Positions 6,970 through 15,509 of a DNA stretch of 64,000 bases are shown in pieces. Every line of letters starts with the position of its first letter. Position 1 is the stretch's first letter. Both the position numbers and the translations under genes were made by a program. The notes below the pieces were generated by a model. It was not told the DNA's origin and searched no databases. It was given only the letters and a program-made list of their open reading frames with translations. This stretch comes from Psychrobacillus sp. INOP01 (GTDB lineage Bacteria > Bacillota > Bacilli > Bacillales_A > Planococcaceae): contig NZ_CP073315.1 in NCBI RefSeq assembly GCF_018140925.1, positions 1,054,001-1,118,000 on the forward strand, given 5' to 3'.

Positions 6970-8784
6970 CATCATAATGATGAACATAATTACTTGCAAG
7001 GGAATCCCTGCTTTTACAAAATCAAAGAATTTATATCCTCCAGCTGTCATTACTAACGCATTCGTGGGAGAAGCTACAGGAGTTGCAAAAGCCATACTCG
7101 ACGAAACCGCAATGGCGATTAAAAAAGTATAAGGATTTGCATCTAAACTAATTGCTGCGGTCATTGCTATTGGTGCAAATAAAACAGCTGTCGCCGTATT
7201 ACTAATAAATTGTCCAAAAACCATCGTAATAAAGTAAATACCAGCCAAAACACCCATTGCTCCGAACCGGCCAAGAAGATTAACAATCCCCTCGGATAAG
7301 ATGACCATACCGCCAGTTTTTTCAAGGGCAGTAGCCATAGGAAGCATCGCAGCAATTAAAATAATACTCTCCCAGTTCATTTTGCCATAGGCATCATCCA
7401 TATTACGGAGACAACCTGTCATAACCATTAAGGTAGCTGCCAAAAGAACAGAAATCACCGCCGGGAATACTTCGAGAATCATTAAACCAATCATTAGTAG
7501 CATTATTGCACCTGCAATTGGTGCTTTTCCACTTGCAGCCGCCATACTTGCATGCTCTTTTGGCTGACCGATAATCACAACATCTTTTACAGCCCTGGAA
7601 AGAAGCTCAATCTCCTCCCATGCGCCTTGGACCAACAGTGCATCACCAAATCGCAAACGTACATTAGCCATTTCAGTTAATACGTAATCCCCTTTGCGAT
7701 TGATGCCGAGTATATTTAAATTATACTTTTCTCGGAAACCGATACTACCAACCGTTTCATTTATCAAATTGGAATGAGGTGTTAATAGTACCTCTGCTAT
7801 GCCTAATTGTTTAGAAACTAGCTCCTCTGCATTCGATTCTTCATCTTCTAGCTCTAACCGAAAATCTTTTACAAACTGCAACACATTCTCAAGTGGACCT
7901 TGAACGTACAAAATATCCTTCGCTTCAAACACACTCGTCGGACCAGCCATTTCCTGATAACGGATAGGTAGAATATTCATCCCTTCCGTTGATTTACGAT
8001 CGATTTTTAGAATTGCTAAATGATATTTTGCGGGAAGCTTTATTTCAGAAAGTTTTTTTCCAATAATCGGAGAATCTTCTACCACACGAACACGGTGTAA
8101 ATTACCACCTAATTCATAGTCAGCTGCCAATTGTTTTGGGGATAGCTTATGCCCTTCTCCCGCATTGTTTTTTCTTTTATCATTAGGCAACACATATTTT
8201 CTAGCAAATAGAAAATATAAAATACCTGTAGTTATTCCAATGATTCCAAGGGGAGTAATTTCAAAAAAACTAAGCTTTTCAAACCCATTATCCACAAGCA
8301 CCTGACTAACTATCAGATTAGCAGGTGTGGCAATTAGCGTCATTAGACCAGATAAACTACTAATATAAGATAGGGGTATCAAATACTTAGAAGGACTACT
8401 ATTAATACTGATGGCAATGCTAATCACAATCGGTAGCATTAACGCGACTACTCCAGTGTTACTCATAAACGAACCAACACTGCCTGTAATAATGAGTAAT
8501 AAAACAAATAATTTTTTCTCACTTTTCCCAGACCATTTTAACAATAAATTCCCGGCAGACTGCGCAAGACCTGTCCGAACAATACCTGCACCCACAACAA
8601 ATAGTCCGGCAATCATAATGACTACTGAATTAGAAAAGCCAGCAAGTGCTTCTGTTGGCTCTAACACACCTGAAATAACAAAAGCTAAAAGTGCAAGAAG
8701 TGCAACAAGGTCCGCACGCACTCGGTTACTTACAAATAAAATGATACTTATCGCCAAAACGACAAATGTTATAGTTAATTGCAT
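6940..8784 (-). CDS. SLC13-family permease with two TrkA-C domains
   Basis: 614-residue inner-membrane transporter of the SLC13 / DASS (sodium-coupled anion) type. Hydrophobic helices fill residues 1-200. Two cytoplasmic RCK/TrkA-C domains follow (about 215-300 with SPIIGKKLSEIKL, and 320-405 with LINETVGSIGF and LRFGDALLVQG), then a second membrane half that includes the SNTATAVLFAPIA motif. Substrates in the family are sulfate or dicarboxylates; which applies here cannot be told. ATG 8784 is preceded by AAGGATT. Its last codons and terminator are duplicated at 554-622. Confidence 0.85.
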   Translation of the reverse strand: MQLTITFVVLAISIILFVSNRVRADLVALLALLAFVISGVLEPTEALAGFSNSVVIMIAGLFVVGAGIVRTGLAQSAGNLLLKWSGKSEKKLFVLLLIITGSVGSFMSNTGVVALMLPIVISIAISINSSPSKYLIPLSYISSLSGLMTLIATPANLIVSQVLVDNGFEKLSFFEITPLGIIGITTGILYFLFARKYVLPNDKRKNNAGEGHKLSPKQLAADYELGGNLHRVRVVEDSPIIGKKLSEIKLPAKYHLAILKIDRKSTEGMNILPIRYQEMAGPTSVFEAKDILYVQGPLENVLQFVKDFRLELEDEESNAEELVSKQLGIAEVLLTPHSNLINETVGSIGFREKYNLNILGINRKGDYVLTEMANVRLRFGDALLVQGAWEEIELLSRAVKDVVIIGQPKEHASMAAASGKAPIAGAIMLLMIGLMILEVFPAVISVLLAATLMVMTGCLRNMDDAYGKMNWESIILIAAMLPMATALEKTGGMVILSEGIVNLLGRFGAMGVLAGIYFITMVFGQFISNTATAVLFAPIAMTAAISLDANPYTFLIAIAVSSSMAFATPVASPTNALVMTAGGYKFFDFVKAGIPLQVIMFIIMMIAIPIFFPL

Positions 8785-8923
8785 AATAGAATGAATCCTT
8801 TCTCACATAATTCTACCCTCATTATATAAGAAGTGTGTGGAAAGTTCCTAACCGAAGGCACAGCTGAAAAAAATCAACATGAAGATATAACAGAGCCATT
8901 AATAAAAAGAAAGAAGGTAATCA

Positions 8924-9280
8924 TTAGTTAGTAAGCTCTAATATTTTATCGTAAGCACTTATAAACAAATTTGGGTCTGGATCTACTCCTAACTTTTTAG
9001 GAACATTAAAGTCAGATAGTAAAAAATGATGGTTTGTTTGAACATTATGTCTGGCAAGAGAATGCTTGCAACAGGCTAGTGGACAGCCATCTATAGCAAT
9101 AATTTCTCTTCCTGATTTTGCAGTCCGAACAAGCGGTTTAACATCTCCACCAACACCAGCAATACAAGACATTTATGCAATATTCTCGCGATCCATCTTT
9201 AGAGCAATTAAGTTAGCCGTCTGTGCTGCCGAGGAACATCCAGAACAGGAATAAACAATAGGTAAATCCGATTTTTTCAT
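8924..9280 (-). pseudogene. DGC-type putative zinc-binding protein interrupted by an in-frame stop
   Basis: ATG 9280 with a GAGGAG site opens MKKSDLPIVYSCSGCSSAAQ, the cysteine-rich start of DGC / putative zinc-binding proteins. After 35 codons a TAA (9173-9175) interrupts the frame. It continues unbroken as MSCIAGVGGDVKPLVRTAKS and DGCPLACCKHSLARH to the normal C-terminus at 8924. One base change (for example GAA to TAA) explains it. The ATG right after the stop has no ribosome site of its own. Family members often sit near metal or sulfur stress genes; no partner is seen here. Confidence 0.75.
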
Positions 9281-9298
9281 CTGCACAATTCTCCTCAC

Positions 9299-9331
9299 TT
9301 AGTCGAGAAACGTCCAGTCTTACTCGACTAA
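9299..9331. promoter_or_regulatory. Inverted repeat upstream of the DGC gene, possible operator
   Basis: TTAGTCGAG and CTCGACTAA (9-bp perfect arms, 15-base centre) lie about 20-50 bases upstream of the DGC start codon. The position suits a repressor site or a leader hairpin. I see no regulator gene beside it. Confidence 0.4.
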
Positions 9332-9434
9332 CTTTTATACTATTTAGTTTAATACAAGTATTTTTTATCAGCAGTGACGAGCATCACTTTATTGTTTCAT
9401 TAAGATTTATCGATAGAAATGATTTAACCTATGC

Positions 9435-10349
9435 TTATTCTTGGTAATCTGGGTGGTTATGTCGCTTGCATCCAAACAGATAACAAGCCCCAGTAATTGC
9501 AGGCTCAAATTCCATTAAGGGGATATGTCCTGATGAAATTCGGTCAACCATATACTCATATTCGTTCTTTTCTTCGAGTAATTGTTTAATATGTGTTTCT
9601 TTATCGCCTTCTGTCCAATTTTCATCACATTCTTCTTCATGAGCAGATTTGATCTCTTCATCTTTTTGTAGAATAGATTCTTCAATAACTTCATTGATGC
9701 GGGTAATATTTTTTGTTTTAAATAGAGCGTAGACAAATCTGCTAATCCAATTAGGGGTTTTCCAGTATTCTTTCCATCCTTTTTCAAACCATTGAATCGC
9801 TTCGTTAAAACAACCTAATTCAACATACAAATCAGCAACTTCAACTTCTCCTATGAAGTCATCTGCATCTTCATTAAAAGCATCTAGTTTTTCTTTTGCT
9901 TCCGATTTCTTTTCAAGCTCAATTAAACATTTAACATGATAGAACATAACAACATCCGAATTTCCTGCAGCACGCAAGAAATTATCAGATGCCACCTCTA
10001 ATTCTTCTAAATAATATTTTGCAACTGCTAAATTTTGATAAGCTTCCATGGATGGTTGAATTGAAATAGACTTTGAAAGTGCATCCGATGCAAGTTTCCA
10101 CTTTTTTTGCCTGAGGTTAATTTCACCTAATAAGTTATACGGAAAATAAGAGGAGGGCTTCATATGTATTACTTCTTTAATTAGTACAAGGGCTTGGTTA
10201 TCATCTTCTTCCTCGTAACTGTACATCCAAGCTAGATTATTTAATGATTGTATATTTCTTGATTCCTTTACTGCTTGTTGAAAAAGCTCTAATGCATTTT
10301 CATATTCATTTTGTTCAAATAGTTCAAGAGCCTTTTGGTTAGTATTCAA
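9435..10349 (-). CDS. TPR-repeat protein
   Basis: 304 residues, soluble, no signal peptide. At least five tetratricopeptide-like helical pairs run from residue 3 to about 200 (NEYENALELFQQAVKE, DNQALVLIKEVIHMKPSSYF, KWKLASDALSKSISIQPS, CFNEAIQWFEKGWKEYW). An acidic helical tail ends in CYLFGCKRHNHP, whose Cys/His cluster might bind a metal. TTG start at 10349 with GGAGGG nine bases upstream. TPR proteins mediate protein contacts; no partner is apparent. Function unknown. Confidence 0.75.
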   Translation of the reverse strand: MNTNQKALELFEQNEYENALELFQQAVKESRNIQSLNNLAWMYSYEEEDDNQALVLIKEVIHMKPSSYFPYNLLGEINLRQKKWKLASDALSKSISIQPSMEAYQNLAVAKYYLEELEVASDNFLRAAGNSDVVMFYHVKCLIELEKKSEAKEKLDAFNEDADDFIGEVEVADLYVELGCFNEAIQWFEKGWKEYWKTPNWISRFVYALFKTKNITRINEVIEESILQKDEEIKSAHEEECDENWTEGDKETHIKQLLEEKNEYEYMVDRISSGHIPLMEFEPAITGACYLFGCKRHNHPDYQE

Positions 10350-10522
10350 TTATTTCCCTCCATCCTGCAAAGCTACTCCAGCTATCAGAAACGTTATACG
10401 GTGTAATAAAAACGAAGTAACATATAATAATGCCCATAATATTATTATAGATAAATATAGAATTGCCTTTAGTATTAGCTTTCATTTTCCATTTTCTTTA
10501 TAAGACATTTCCTGAAATTTTT

Positions 10523-10639
10523 TCAACTTTTATCATCTCCATTTAATCTTCTGACCTCTTTCTCTAAATAATCAAGACGTTTATGAATTCGATAAACAAT
10601 TGGCAGATATGCAACTATGACAATAATTAGCCATCCCAC
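10523..10639 (-). CDS. Small single-pass membrane protein (38 aa)
   Basis: GTG 10639 with a strong GGAGGGGA site seven bases upstream. The product starts GWLIIVIVAYLPIVYRIHKR, one membrane helix, and continues with a charged amphipathic tail (LDYLEKEVRRLNGDDKS). The helix plus short coiled-coil layout, good ribosome site and clean frame support a real gene. Function unknown. Confidence 0.55.
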   Translation of the reverse strand: MGWLIIVIVAYLPIVYRIHKRLDYLEKEVRRLNGDDKS

Positions 10640-10852
10640 TATTAAATTCCCCTCCAATCACAATGGATTATTTTTCATTAATTGTAACATTTCATCCAAT
10701 CTTGTACTTCATTTCTTTTGGGTGTTAGATATAATTTTTTAGTAAGATCTCTAGTACCTGCTGTAAAATTACGCATCGAAGCGCTGAAATGCAAACCCAA
10801 CCTTATATTATTTGAATTTACAGATATAATAAAGAAATAGGAGAGATATTTA

Positions 10853-11110
10853 GTGCAATATTTTGTTTATATAACTATAGCCACAATTATCATAGTTACT
10901 ATTTCAACATCTATTCTTCGAAAAAAGAATTACACCAAGTATTGGATACCCAGTGTTCTATTAGGAATATCATTTTTAATCGCTGTCGTAAGCTTTTTCA
11001 CATTGGACGGTTGGGCATCAATGAGTTTTTTCTTTATGTTTATTTGCATTATAATAGGTTCGCTTATTGGCACAGCTATTGCTATGCTTGCAAAATTCAA
11101 GACGATCTAA
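10853..11110 (+). CDS. Small membrane protein, three predicted helices
   Basis: 85 residues with three hydrophobic helices (about 2-20, 31-50 and 55-80) and a basic KKNYTKYW loop, probably an integral membrane protein. GTG at 10853 with AGGAGAG upstream, and a strong terminator just after the stop codon, which make it a complete monocistronic unit. No family recognised. Confidence 0.65.
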   Translation: MQYFVYITIATIIIVTISTSILRKKNYTKYWIPSVLLGISFLIAVVSFFTLDGWASMSFFFMFICIIIGSLIGTAIAMLAKFKTI

Positions 11111-11112
11111 CG

Positions 11113-11149
11113 TCAAAAAGCAAAACGAAAAATCGTTTTGCTTTTTTTA
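11113..11149 (+). terminator. Rho-independent terminator
   Basis: AAAGCAAAACGA / TCGTTTTGCTTTTTTT: long stem, tiny loop, seven T. Ends the small membrane protein gene. Confidence 0.85.
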
Positions 11150-11510
11150 ATACCCTTACTATTCCTGCTCATGGAAGTATGTTCTAGAGCACATTATTCA
11201 GTTCATACAATAAGGCATAATCAAATAGCGTGTATTTAATGGAAAATTTCCAGAACCTTTGTCCTCAAGATGCTCCGATTGCAAATAGCAAACCTACGGA
11301 CTGACTTGGACAGAAGTTTTATTTAATTATTCAACATCGTCGTATAGTTACGTGCGTAGCCAGATACCAGTTAAATCCCCATTGACTTCTGCCCCAAAAT
11401 TTGCAGAAGCACTCAGAGTATTAAAGCACTAAAAAATTATAACAGGATAATAAATCTTCTAGGGTATTTAAATTATATCGGTAAATTTTTTTATATTGGA
11501 GGCAATTTTA
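11150..11510. other. Intergenic stretch without a recognised feature
   Basis: About 360 bases between a terminator and the next start codon. I find no gene with a ribosome site and no repeat shared with the rest of the window. The right end carries the GGAGG site of the next gene. Confidence 0.5.
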
Positions 11511-11765
11511 ATGACGAACATTGAAAACAATGATCAAAAAGATCAAGATTCCAATGGAATAAGTTCGCTAGAGCTTGCTGTATGGGGTGCATTATTAGCT
11601 ACGCTGGGAGATGCAATATCTACTATCGCAGCAGTTCAAGCTTTGAAAGAAGAACAGCAAGAACAAGTTAGCAATAATAATATGCAAAAACAGATTGATT
11701 ATTTAACCAATGAAGTGAAACAACTAAAAAAACAAATAAATAATAAGACATCTTGGCATCTTTAG
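11511..11765 (+). CDS. Small protein with hydrophobic segment and coiled-coil tail
   Basis: 84 residues from ATG 11511, placed eight bases after GGAGG. An acidic, Asn-rich start (TNIENNDQKDQDSNG) leads to a weakly hydrophobic helix (LELAVWGALLATLGDAIST) and a charged heptad-like helix (KQIDYLTNEVKQLKKQI). It resembles small sporulation or cell-surface proteins of Bacillales, but I do not recognise a family. Confidence 0.6.
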   Translation: MTNIENNDQKDQDSNGISSLELAVWGALLATLGDAISTIAAVQALKEEQQEQVSNNNMQKQIDYLTNEVKQLKKQINNKTSWHL

Positions 11766-11855
11766 TGTTCTATATTAGAAGGAGGACAAGGTTAAAAACA
11801 TACTAGCTTCCAAGTCCTGTCCTCTTACGACCCTTAAAAGTTGCGAAACAAATGC

Positions 11856-12614
11856 TCAATTAGATCTCCAATCTTTCAATTGTAAATCCTTCGTAAATAG
11901 TTTTTTATAACAAAGTACACTTAACATCATACTCGTAATAGCAGAGGAACTAGTAAATACAAAAATGATTAATATTTGATATCGAACCGCTTCGACCGGA
12001 TCTGCACCAGCAATAATCATTCCTGTCATCATACCAGGTAGTTGGACAAGTCCTACTGTTTTCATCGCATCAATTGTCGGAATCATACTGAATTTGACGG
12101 AGCGTTTTAACACATCTTGCACAGCCTGGCGACTCGTTGCACCGAGTGAAAGTAAGGTTTCAATTTCGCCTTTAGAGCTTTCTGTTTCTCGCTTTAATTG
12201 TGTTAAGAATAATCCACATGCAACCATTGCGTTACCGATTGTCATTCCACTTAGCGGGATGATGTACTGTGGCGTTGCTTCGATGATTTGCAAGCTTAGT
12301 AATAGTCCCATCATGAGGATTTCCATCGTAGCAATGGAGAGAATAATTCTCCATACGACTCCTGCCATGCCTTTTGCCCGTTTTGCTGCATTAAATGCTG
12401 CAACAACAATCATGACGCAAACAATTAGGATAATAAATAGAACATTTTCGGACTGAAATACAAATTGTAATACATATCCGACAGCAAGCAGCTGAATCGC
12501 TGCTCTAACCGTACCAATTGCAATATCCTTCTCTAAGTCAAGCTTTTGCCAAACTGATACAAGCATCGTAATAATGACAAATAGTAGGGTGAAACTTAAC
12601 GCTATCAAACTCAT
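11856..12614 (-). CDS. fetB: FetB-type ABC transporter permease (UPF0014)
   Basis: 252-residue membrane protein of the UPF0014 / YbbM-FetB family with six to seven helices. The family signature TPQYIIPLSGMTIGNAMVA and the following ETLLSLGATSRQAV coupling segment are clear. In E. coli FetAB has been linked to iron export and resistance to oxidative stress; that assignment is carried over by homology. ATG 12614 overlaps the ATPase stop codon by four bases (ATGA), so the pair is coupled. Confidence 0.85.
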   Translation of the reverse strand: MSLIALSFTLLFVIITMLVSVWQKLDLEKDIAIGTVRAAIQLLAVGYVLQFVFQSENVLFIILIVCVMIVVAAFNAAKRAKGMAGVVWRIILSIATMEILMMGLLLSLQIIEATPQYIIPLSGMTIGNAMVACGLFLTQLKRETESSKGEIETLLSLGATSRQAVQDVLKRSVKFSMIPTIDAMKTVGLVQLPGMMTGMIIAGADPVEAVRYQILIIFVFTSSSAITSMMLSVLCYKKLFTKDLQLKDWRSN

Positions 12615-13330
12615 AGTATCACCTGTGTAGGGAAGCTCGCCTGGTCGCCAAAAAACTCAGAAGTCTTTAAATCACTAGCAAGTTTCCCATCTTCCATATA
12701 CCAAATACGCTCACTAATATTATTTGCCTGCTCGGTGTCATGCGTTACCCATATAAAAGCGATTTCCTCTTTTTGGTGCAGTTTGATTAATAGCTGTTCT
12801 ACTAACTCCTTGCTCTGTTGGTCAAGAGAAGCTGTAATCTCGTCTAGAAGTAATATTTTCGGTCGTAACAACAACGACCGAACTAAAGCGATGCGCTGTT
12901 TTTCCCCACCAGATAGATCCCCTGCTTGTTTCTCCCAGTCTAAATCATCTAATCCTACTTCTTTTATCAACTGTCTTGCGAAGTCTTCCTCAAAAGGTCG
13001 ATTATGTATTTTGCTGCTAATAATTAAATTATCTTTTATAGTTCCTGGCAACATTGTTGCTTGCTGTGCTACATAACATATATTCATACGCCACGTTCTA
13101 CTATCTACCTCATTCATCAATTGACCGTTAAAGCATACCTCTCCACTATCAACAGAATCTAATTTAGCTAGAATGCGTAAAAGCGTACTTTTGCCTTGAC
13201 CAGATTTACCGAGTAAAGCAATACGCACTGGTCGCTCGATACACGTAGTTATGTCAGAAAATAATTCTCTTTTTACCTGTGCATCCCAATGCTTTTTCGT
13301 CAGCTGCTTTACTTCAAATAATGGAATCAT
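12611..13330 (-). CDS. fetA: FetA-type ABC transporter ATP-binding protein
   Basis: 239-residue ATPase. Walker A is GKSGQGKST, signature LSGGEKQRIALVR, Walker B ILLLDEITASLD, and the switch His is in WVTHD. Start ATG 13330 overlaps the upstream acetyltransferase stop as ATGA; an upstream in-frame start would sit inside that gene. It energises the FetB permease encoded next. The coupled order acetyltransferase-fetA-fetB suggests one mRNA of three genes. Confidence 0.88.
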   Translation of the reverse strand: MIPLFEVKQLTKKHWDAQVKRELFSDITTCIERPVRIALLGKSGQGKSTLLRILAKLDSVDSGEVCFNGQLMNEVDSRTWRMNICYVAQQATMLPGTIKDNLIISSKIHNRPFEEDFARQLIKEVGLDDLDWEKQAGDLSGGEKQRIALVRSLLLRPKILLLDEITASLDQQSKELVEQLLIKLHQKEEIAFIWVTHDTEQANNISERIWYMEDGKLASDLKTSEFFGDQASFPTQVIL

Positions 13331-13857
13331 ACACGTTCTTCCCATTCTTCTCTTAATATACCCATTCGGATAGAGTCATAATAAACTCCATTATAAAATC
13401 GACATTTGCGTAGCCTAGCTTCCATTGTCATGCCTAATTTTTCACCGACTTTAATCATGCGTTCATTGCCAGACCAGGTTGTATAGCCAACGCGAACAAG
13501 TGGTAATTCTTTAAATAAATGATTAATCCACATTCGAAGGGCCTCTGTACCTAGTCCACCACTCCAGAAACGAGGTTCATAAATGACAATCCCCATTTCT
13601 AACCAGAGGGATTCCTCGTGCTCCCAGTAGTAACAGAGTGAACCAACTAATTCTCCATCTACATAAATTCCCCACATATCTTCTTGATGGACCAATTGAT
13701 CTTTCTTTTCTAAAAATTGTTCTAAAGTTTTAGGTATATGGGGATAATAGGGTGCGTCCCATTTTTTCCATTCAGGTGCCTCTTGCTTTGCACTTAATTC
13801 CCAAAGTTGAACAAGCTCTTCTTCGACAATAGGACGAATTGATATATCTTTCATCAT
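13327..13857 (-). CDS. GNAT-family N-acetyltransferase (RimJ/RimL-like)
   Basis: 176 residues. Layout fits the Acetyltransf_3 group: IRPIVEEELVQLWELS at the start, the GSLCYYWEHEE strand, the acetyl-CoA loop around FWSGGLGTEALRMWINHLF, and GNERMIKVGEKLGMTMEARLRK near the C-terminus. Relatives acetylate protein N-termini or small amines. ATG 13857 with GGAG four bases before. It overlaps fetA, an unusual partner for an exporter. Confidence 0.8.
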   Translation of the reverse strand: MMKDISIRPIVEEELVQLWELSAKQEAPEWKKWDAPYYPHIPKTLEQFLEKKDQLVHQEDMWGIYVDGELVGSLCYYWEHEESLWLEMGIVIYEPRFWSGGLGTEALRMWINHLFKELPLVRVGYTTWSGNERMIKVGEKLGMTMEARLRKCRFYNGVYYDSIRMGILREEWEERV

Positions 13858-13990
13858 TTAACTCCAATCTTTCATGAATTGTATTCATAATTTTACCACA
13901 ATATCAGTATGATAGACTGTTCCCAATATGCACACTATTGTGATAGAGTTTTATCTTATACAGTATTAAATTTTGAAGGAGTGACATAAC

Positions 13991-15346
13991 TTGGGTGGAA
14001 ATCAACTACAGCGAGGTTTAGAACAGCGACATATCACCTTGATGTCATTAGGAGCGGCAATCGGGGTTGGACTATTTTTAGGTTCAGCAACAGCAATACA
14101 GCTTGCAGGACCAGCAATTCTGATTTCTTATATTGTCGGAGGAATGGCCATTTTTATCATCATGCGAGCACTTGGTGAAATGGCGGTACATAATCCAGTT
14201 TCGGGTTCATTTAGTCGATATGCAAAGGATTATCTAGGTCCTCTTGCGGGATACATAACAGGGTGGAATTATTGGTTTTTATGGGTAGTTACCTGTATGG
14301 CAGAGATTACTGCTGTGGGAGTATACATGAAATTGTGGTATCCAGACACTGCGCCTTGGATATGGGCATTAGCGGCATTAGTTATTATGACACTTGTTAA
14401 CTTAATAGCAGTTAAAGCTTATGGAGAGTTTGAGTTTTGGTTTGCACTTATTAAAATTATTGCCATCTTAGCTATGATTTTTGTTGGACTAGGTGTTATT
14501 CTTTTCGGTCTTGGTAATGATGGAATTGCAGTCGGGATAAGTAATTTGTGGTCGAACGGCGGGTTTGCACCAAATGGAGTTACTGGTGTATTTATGTCCT
14601 TACAGATGGTCATGTTTGCCTATTTGGGTGTGGAAATGATTGGTGTAACTGCAGGAGAAGCGAAAAATCCTAAAACGGTAATTCCACGAGCGATCAATAC
14701 GGTATTTTGGCGTATTTTACTGTTCTATGTTGGAGCACTATTCGTAATAATGTCCATTTATCCATGGAACGAGATAGGAGCCAACGGAAGTCCTTTCGTT
14801 TTAATGTTTGAGAAAATTGGTATTGGACCAGCAGCAGGTATTATTAACTTTGTAGTGCTTACAGCTGCTTTGTCTAGTTGTAATAGCGGTATTTTTAGTA
14901 CAGGACGTATGTTGTTTAATCTAGCTCAGCAGAAACAGGCTCCTAATTCGTTCTCTAAAATTAGCAAAACAGGAGTACCTTCAAAAGCAATTATCTTTTC
15001 TGCCTTTTTACTATTAGTTGGTGTTATATTAAATTACCTAGTTCCAGAAAAAGTATTTATCTGGGTAACGAGTATTTCAACATTCGGTGCCGTTTGGACA
15101 TGGGGAATTATATTATTATCTCAATTAAAATTCCGTAAAACGCTAACAAAAGGAGAAGTTTCACGGCTTTCCTATAAGGCGTTATTTTATCCAGTAGGGT
15201 CCTATTTAGCACTAGCCTTTTTAGTATTGGTACTTGGTCTAATGGCTTATTTCCCTGATACTCGTATAGCGCTAATAGTTGGACCTATATGGATAATCGG
15301 ATTAGTGTTCGTATATTATAAAAAAGGATTTCATAAAAGAAACTGA
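13991..15346 (+). CDS. Amino-acid permease (APC superfamily, AAT family)
   Basis: 451 residues with about 12 helices. The N-terminal GLEQRHITLMSLGAAIGVGL is the consensus of the AAT group (proline, histidine, GABA and aromatic permeases), and FAYLGVEMIGVTAGEAKNP is the TM6 motif. Proton-coupled uptake of a neutral or aromatic amino acid is likely; the exact substrate cannot be read. TTG at 13991 with GGAG nine bases upstream. A periodic repeat and a terminator follow. Confidence 0.85.
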   Translation: MGGNQLQRGLEQRHITLMSLGAAIGVGLFLGSATAIQLAGPAILISYIVGGMAIFIIMRALGEMAVHNPVSGSFSRYAKDYLGPLAGYITGWNYWFLWVVTCMAEITAVGVYMKLWYPDTAPWIWALAALVIMTLVNLIAVKAYGEFEFWFALIKIIAILAMIFVGLGVILFGLGNDGIAVGISNLWSNGGFAPNGVTGVFMSLQMVMFAYLGVEMIGVTAGEAKNPKTVIPRAINTVFWRILLFYVGALFVIMSIYPWNEIGANGSPFVLMFEKIGIGPAAGIINFVVLTAALSSCNSGIFSTGRMLFNLAQQKQAPNSFSKISKTGVPSKAIIFSAFLLLVGVILNYLVPEKVFIWVTSISTFGAVWTWGIILLSQLKFRKTLTKGEVSRLSYKALFYPVGSYLALAFLVLVLGLMAYFPDTRIALIVGPIWIIGLVFVYYKKGFHKRN

Positions 15347-15350
15347 GTGT

Positions 15351-15470
15351 TCGATTCGACCGATTATTCGTCAGATTCAACCGATTTTCTCAACTTTACG
15401 ACCGATTGTTAGGCGGAATCAACCGATTATTCCCGTTTTTCAGCCGATCATCACGCTCTATCGATCGATT
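15351..15470. repeat. Degenerate tandem repeat with exact 21-bp period
   Basis: CCGATT-like hexamers start at 15360, 15381, 15402, 15423, 15444 and 15465, each exactly 21 bases apart, with diverged bases between. Two forward frames stay open through most of the tract and give seven-residue repeats (PIIRQIQ, PIFSTLR, PIVRRNQ, PIIPVFQ, PIITLYR). Neither has a start codon with a ribosome site, so it is probably not a gene. Confidence 0.75.
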
Positions 15471-15473
15471 TAA

Positions 15474-15508
15474 CAAACCCCCTTCGAAGTGAAGGGGGTT
15501 TGTCTGTT
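15474..15508. terminator. Bidirectional terminator
   Basis: CAAACCCCCTTC / GAAGGGGGTTTG, a GC-rich stem between the permease and the convergent S9 peptidase gene, able to serve both. Confidence 0.8.
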
Positions 15509-15509
15509 C

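Noticed and set aside
10342-10488. Minus-strand frame of 48 codons ahead of the TPR gene
   Set aside because: Only a weak purine run before its ATG, and it overlaps the TPR ribosome site; probably chance.
15351-15470. CRISPR-like array
   Set aside because: Period is 21 bp with only six conserved bases per unit; no repeat/spacer structure and no cas genes.
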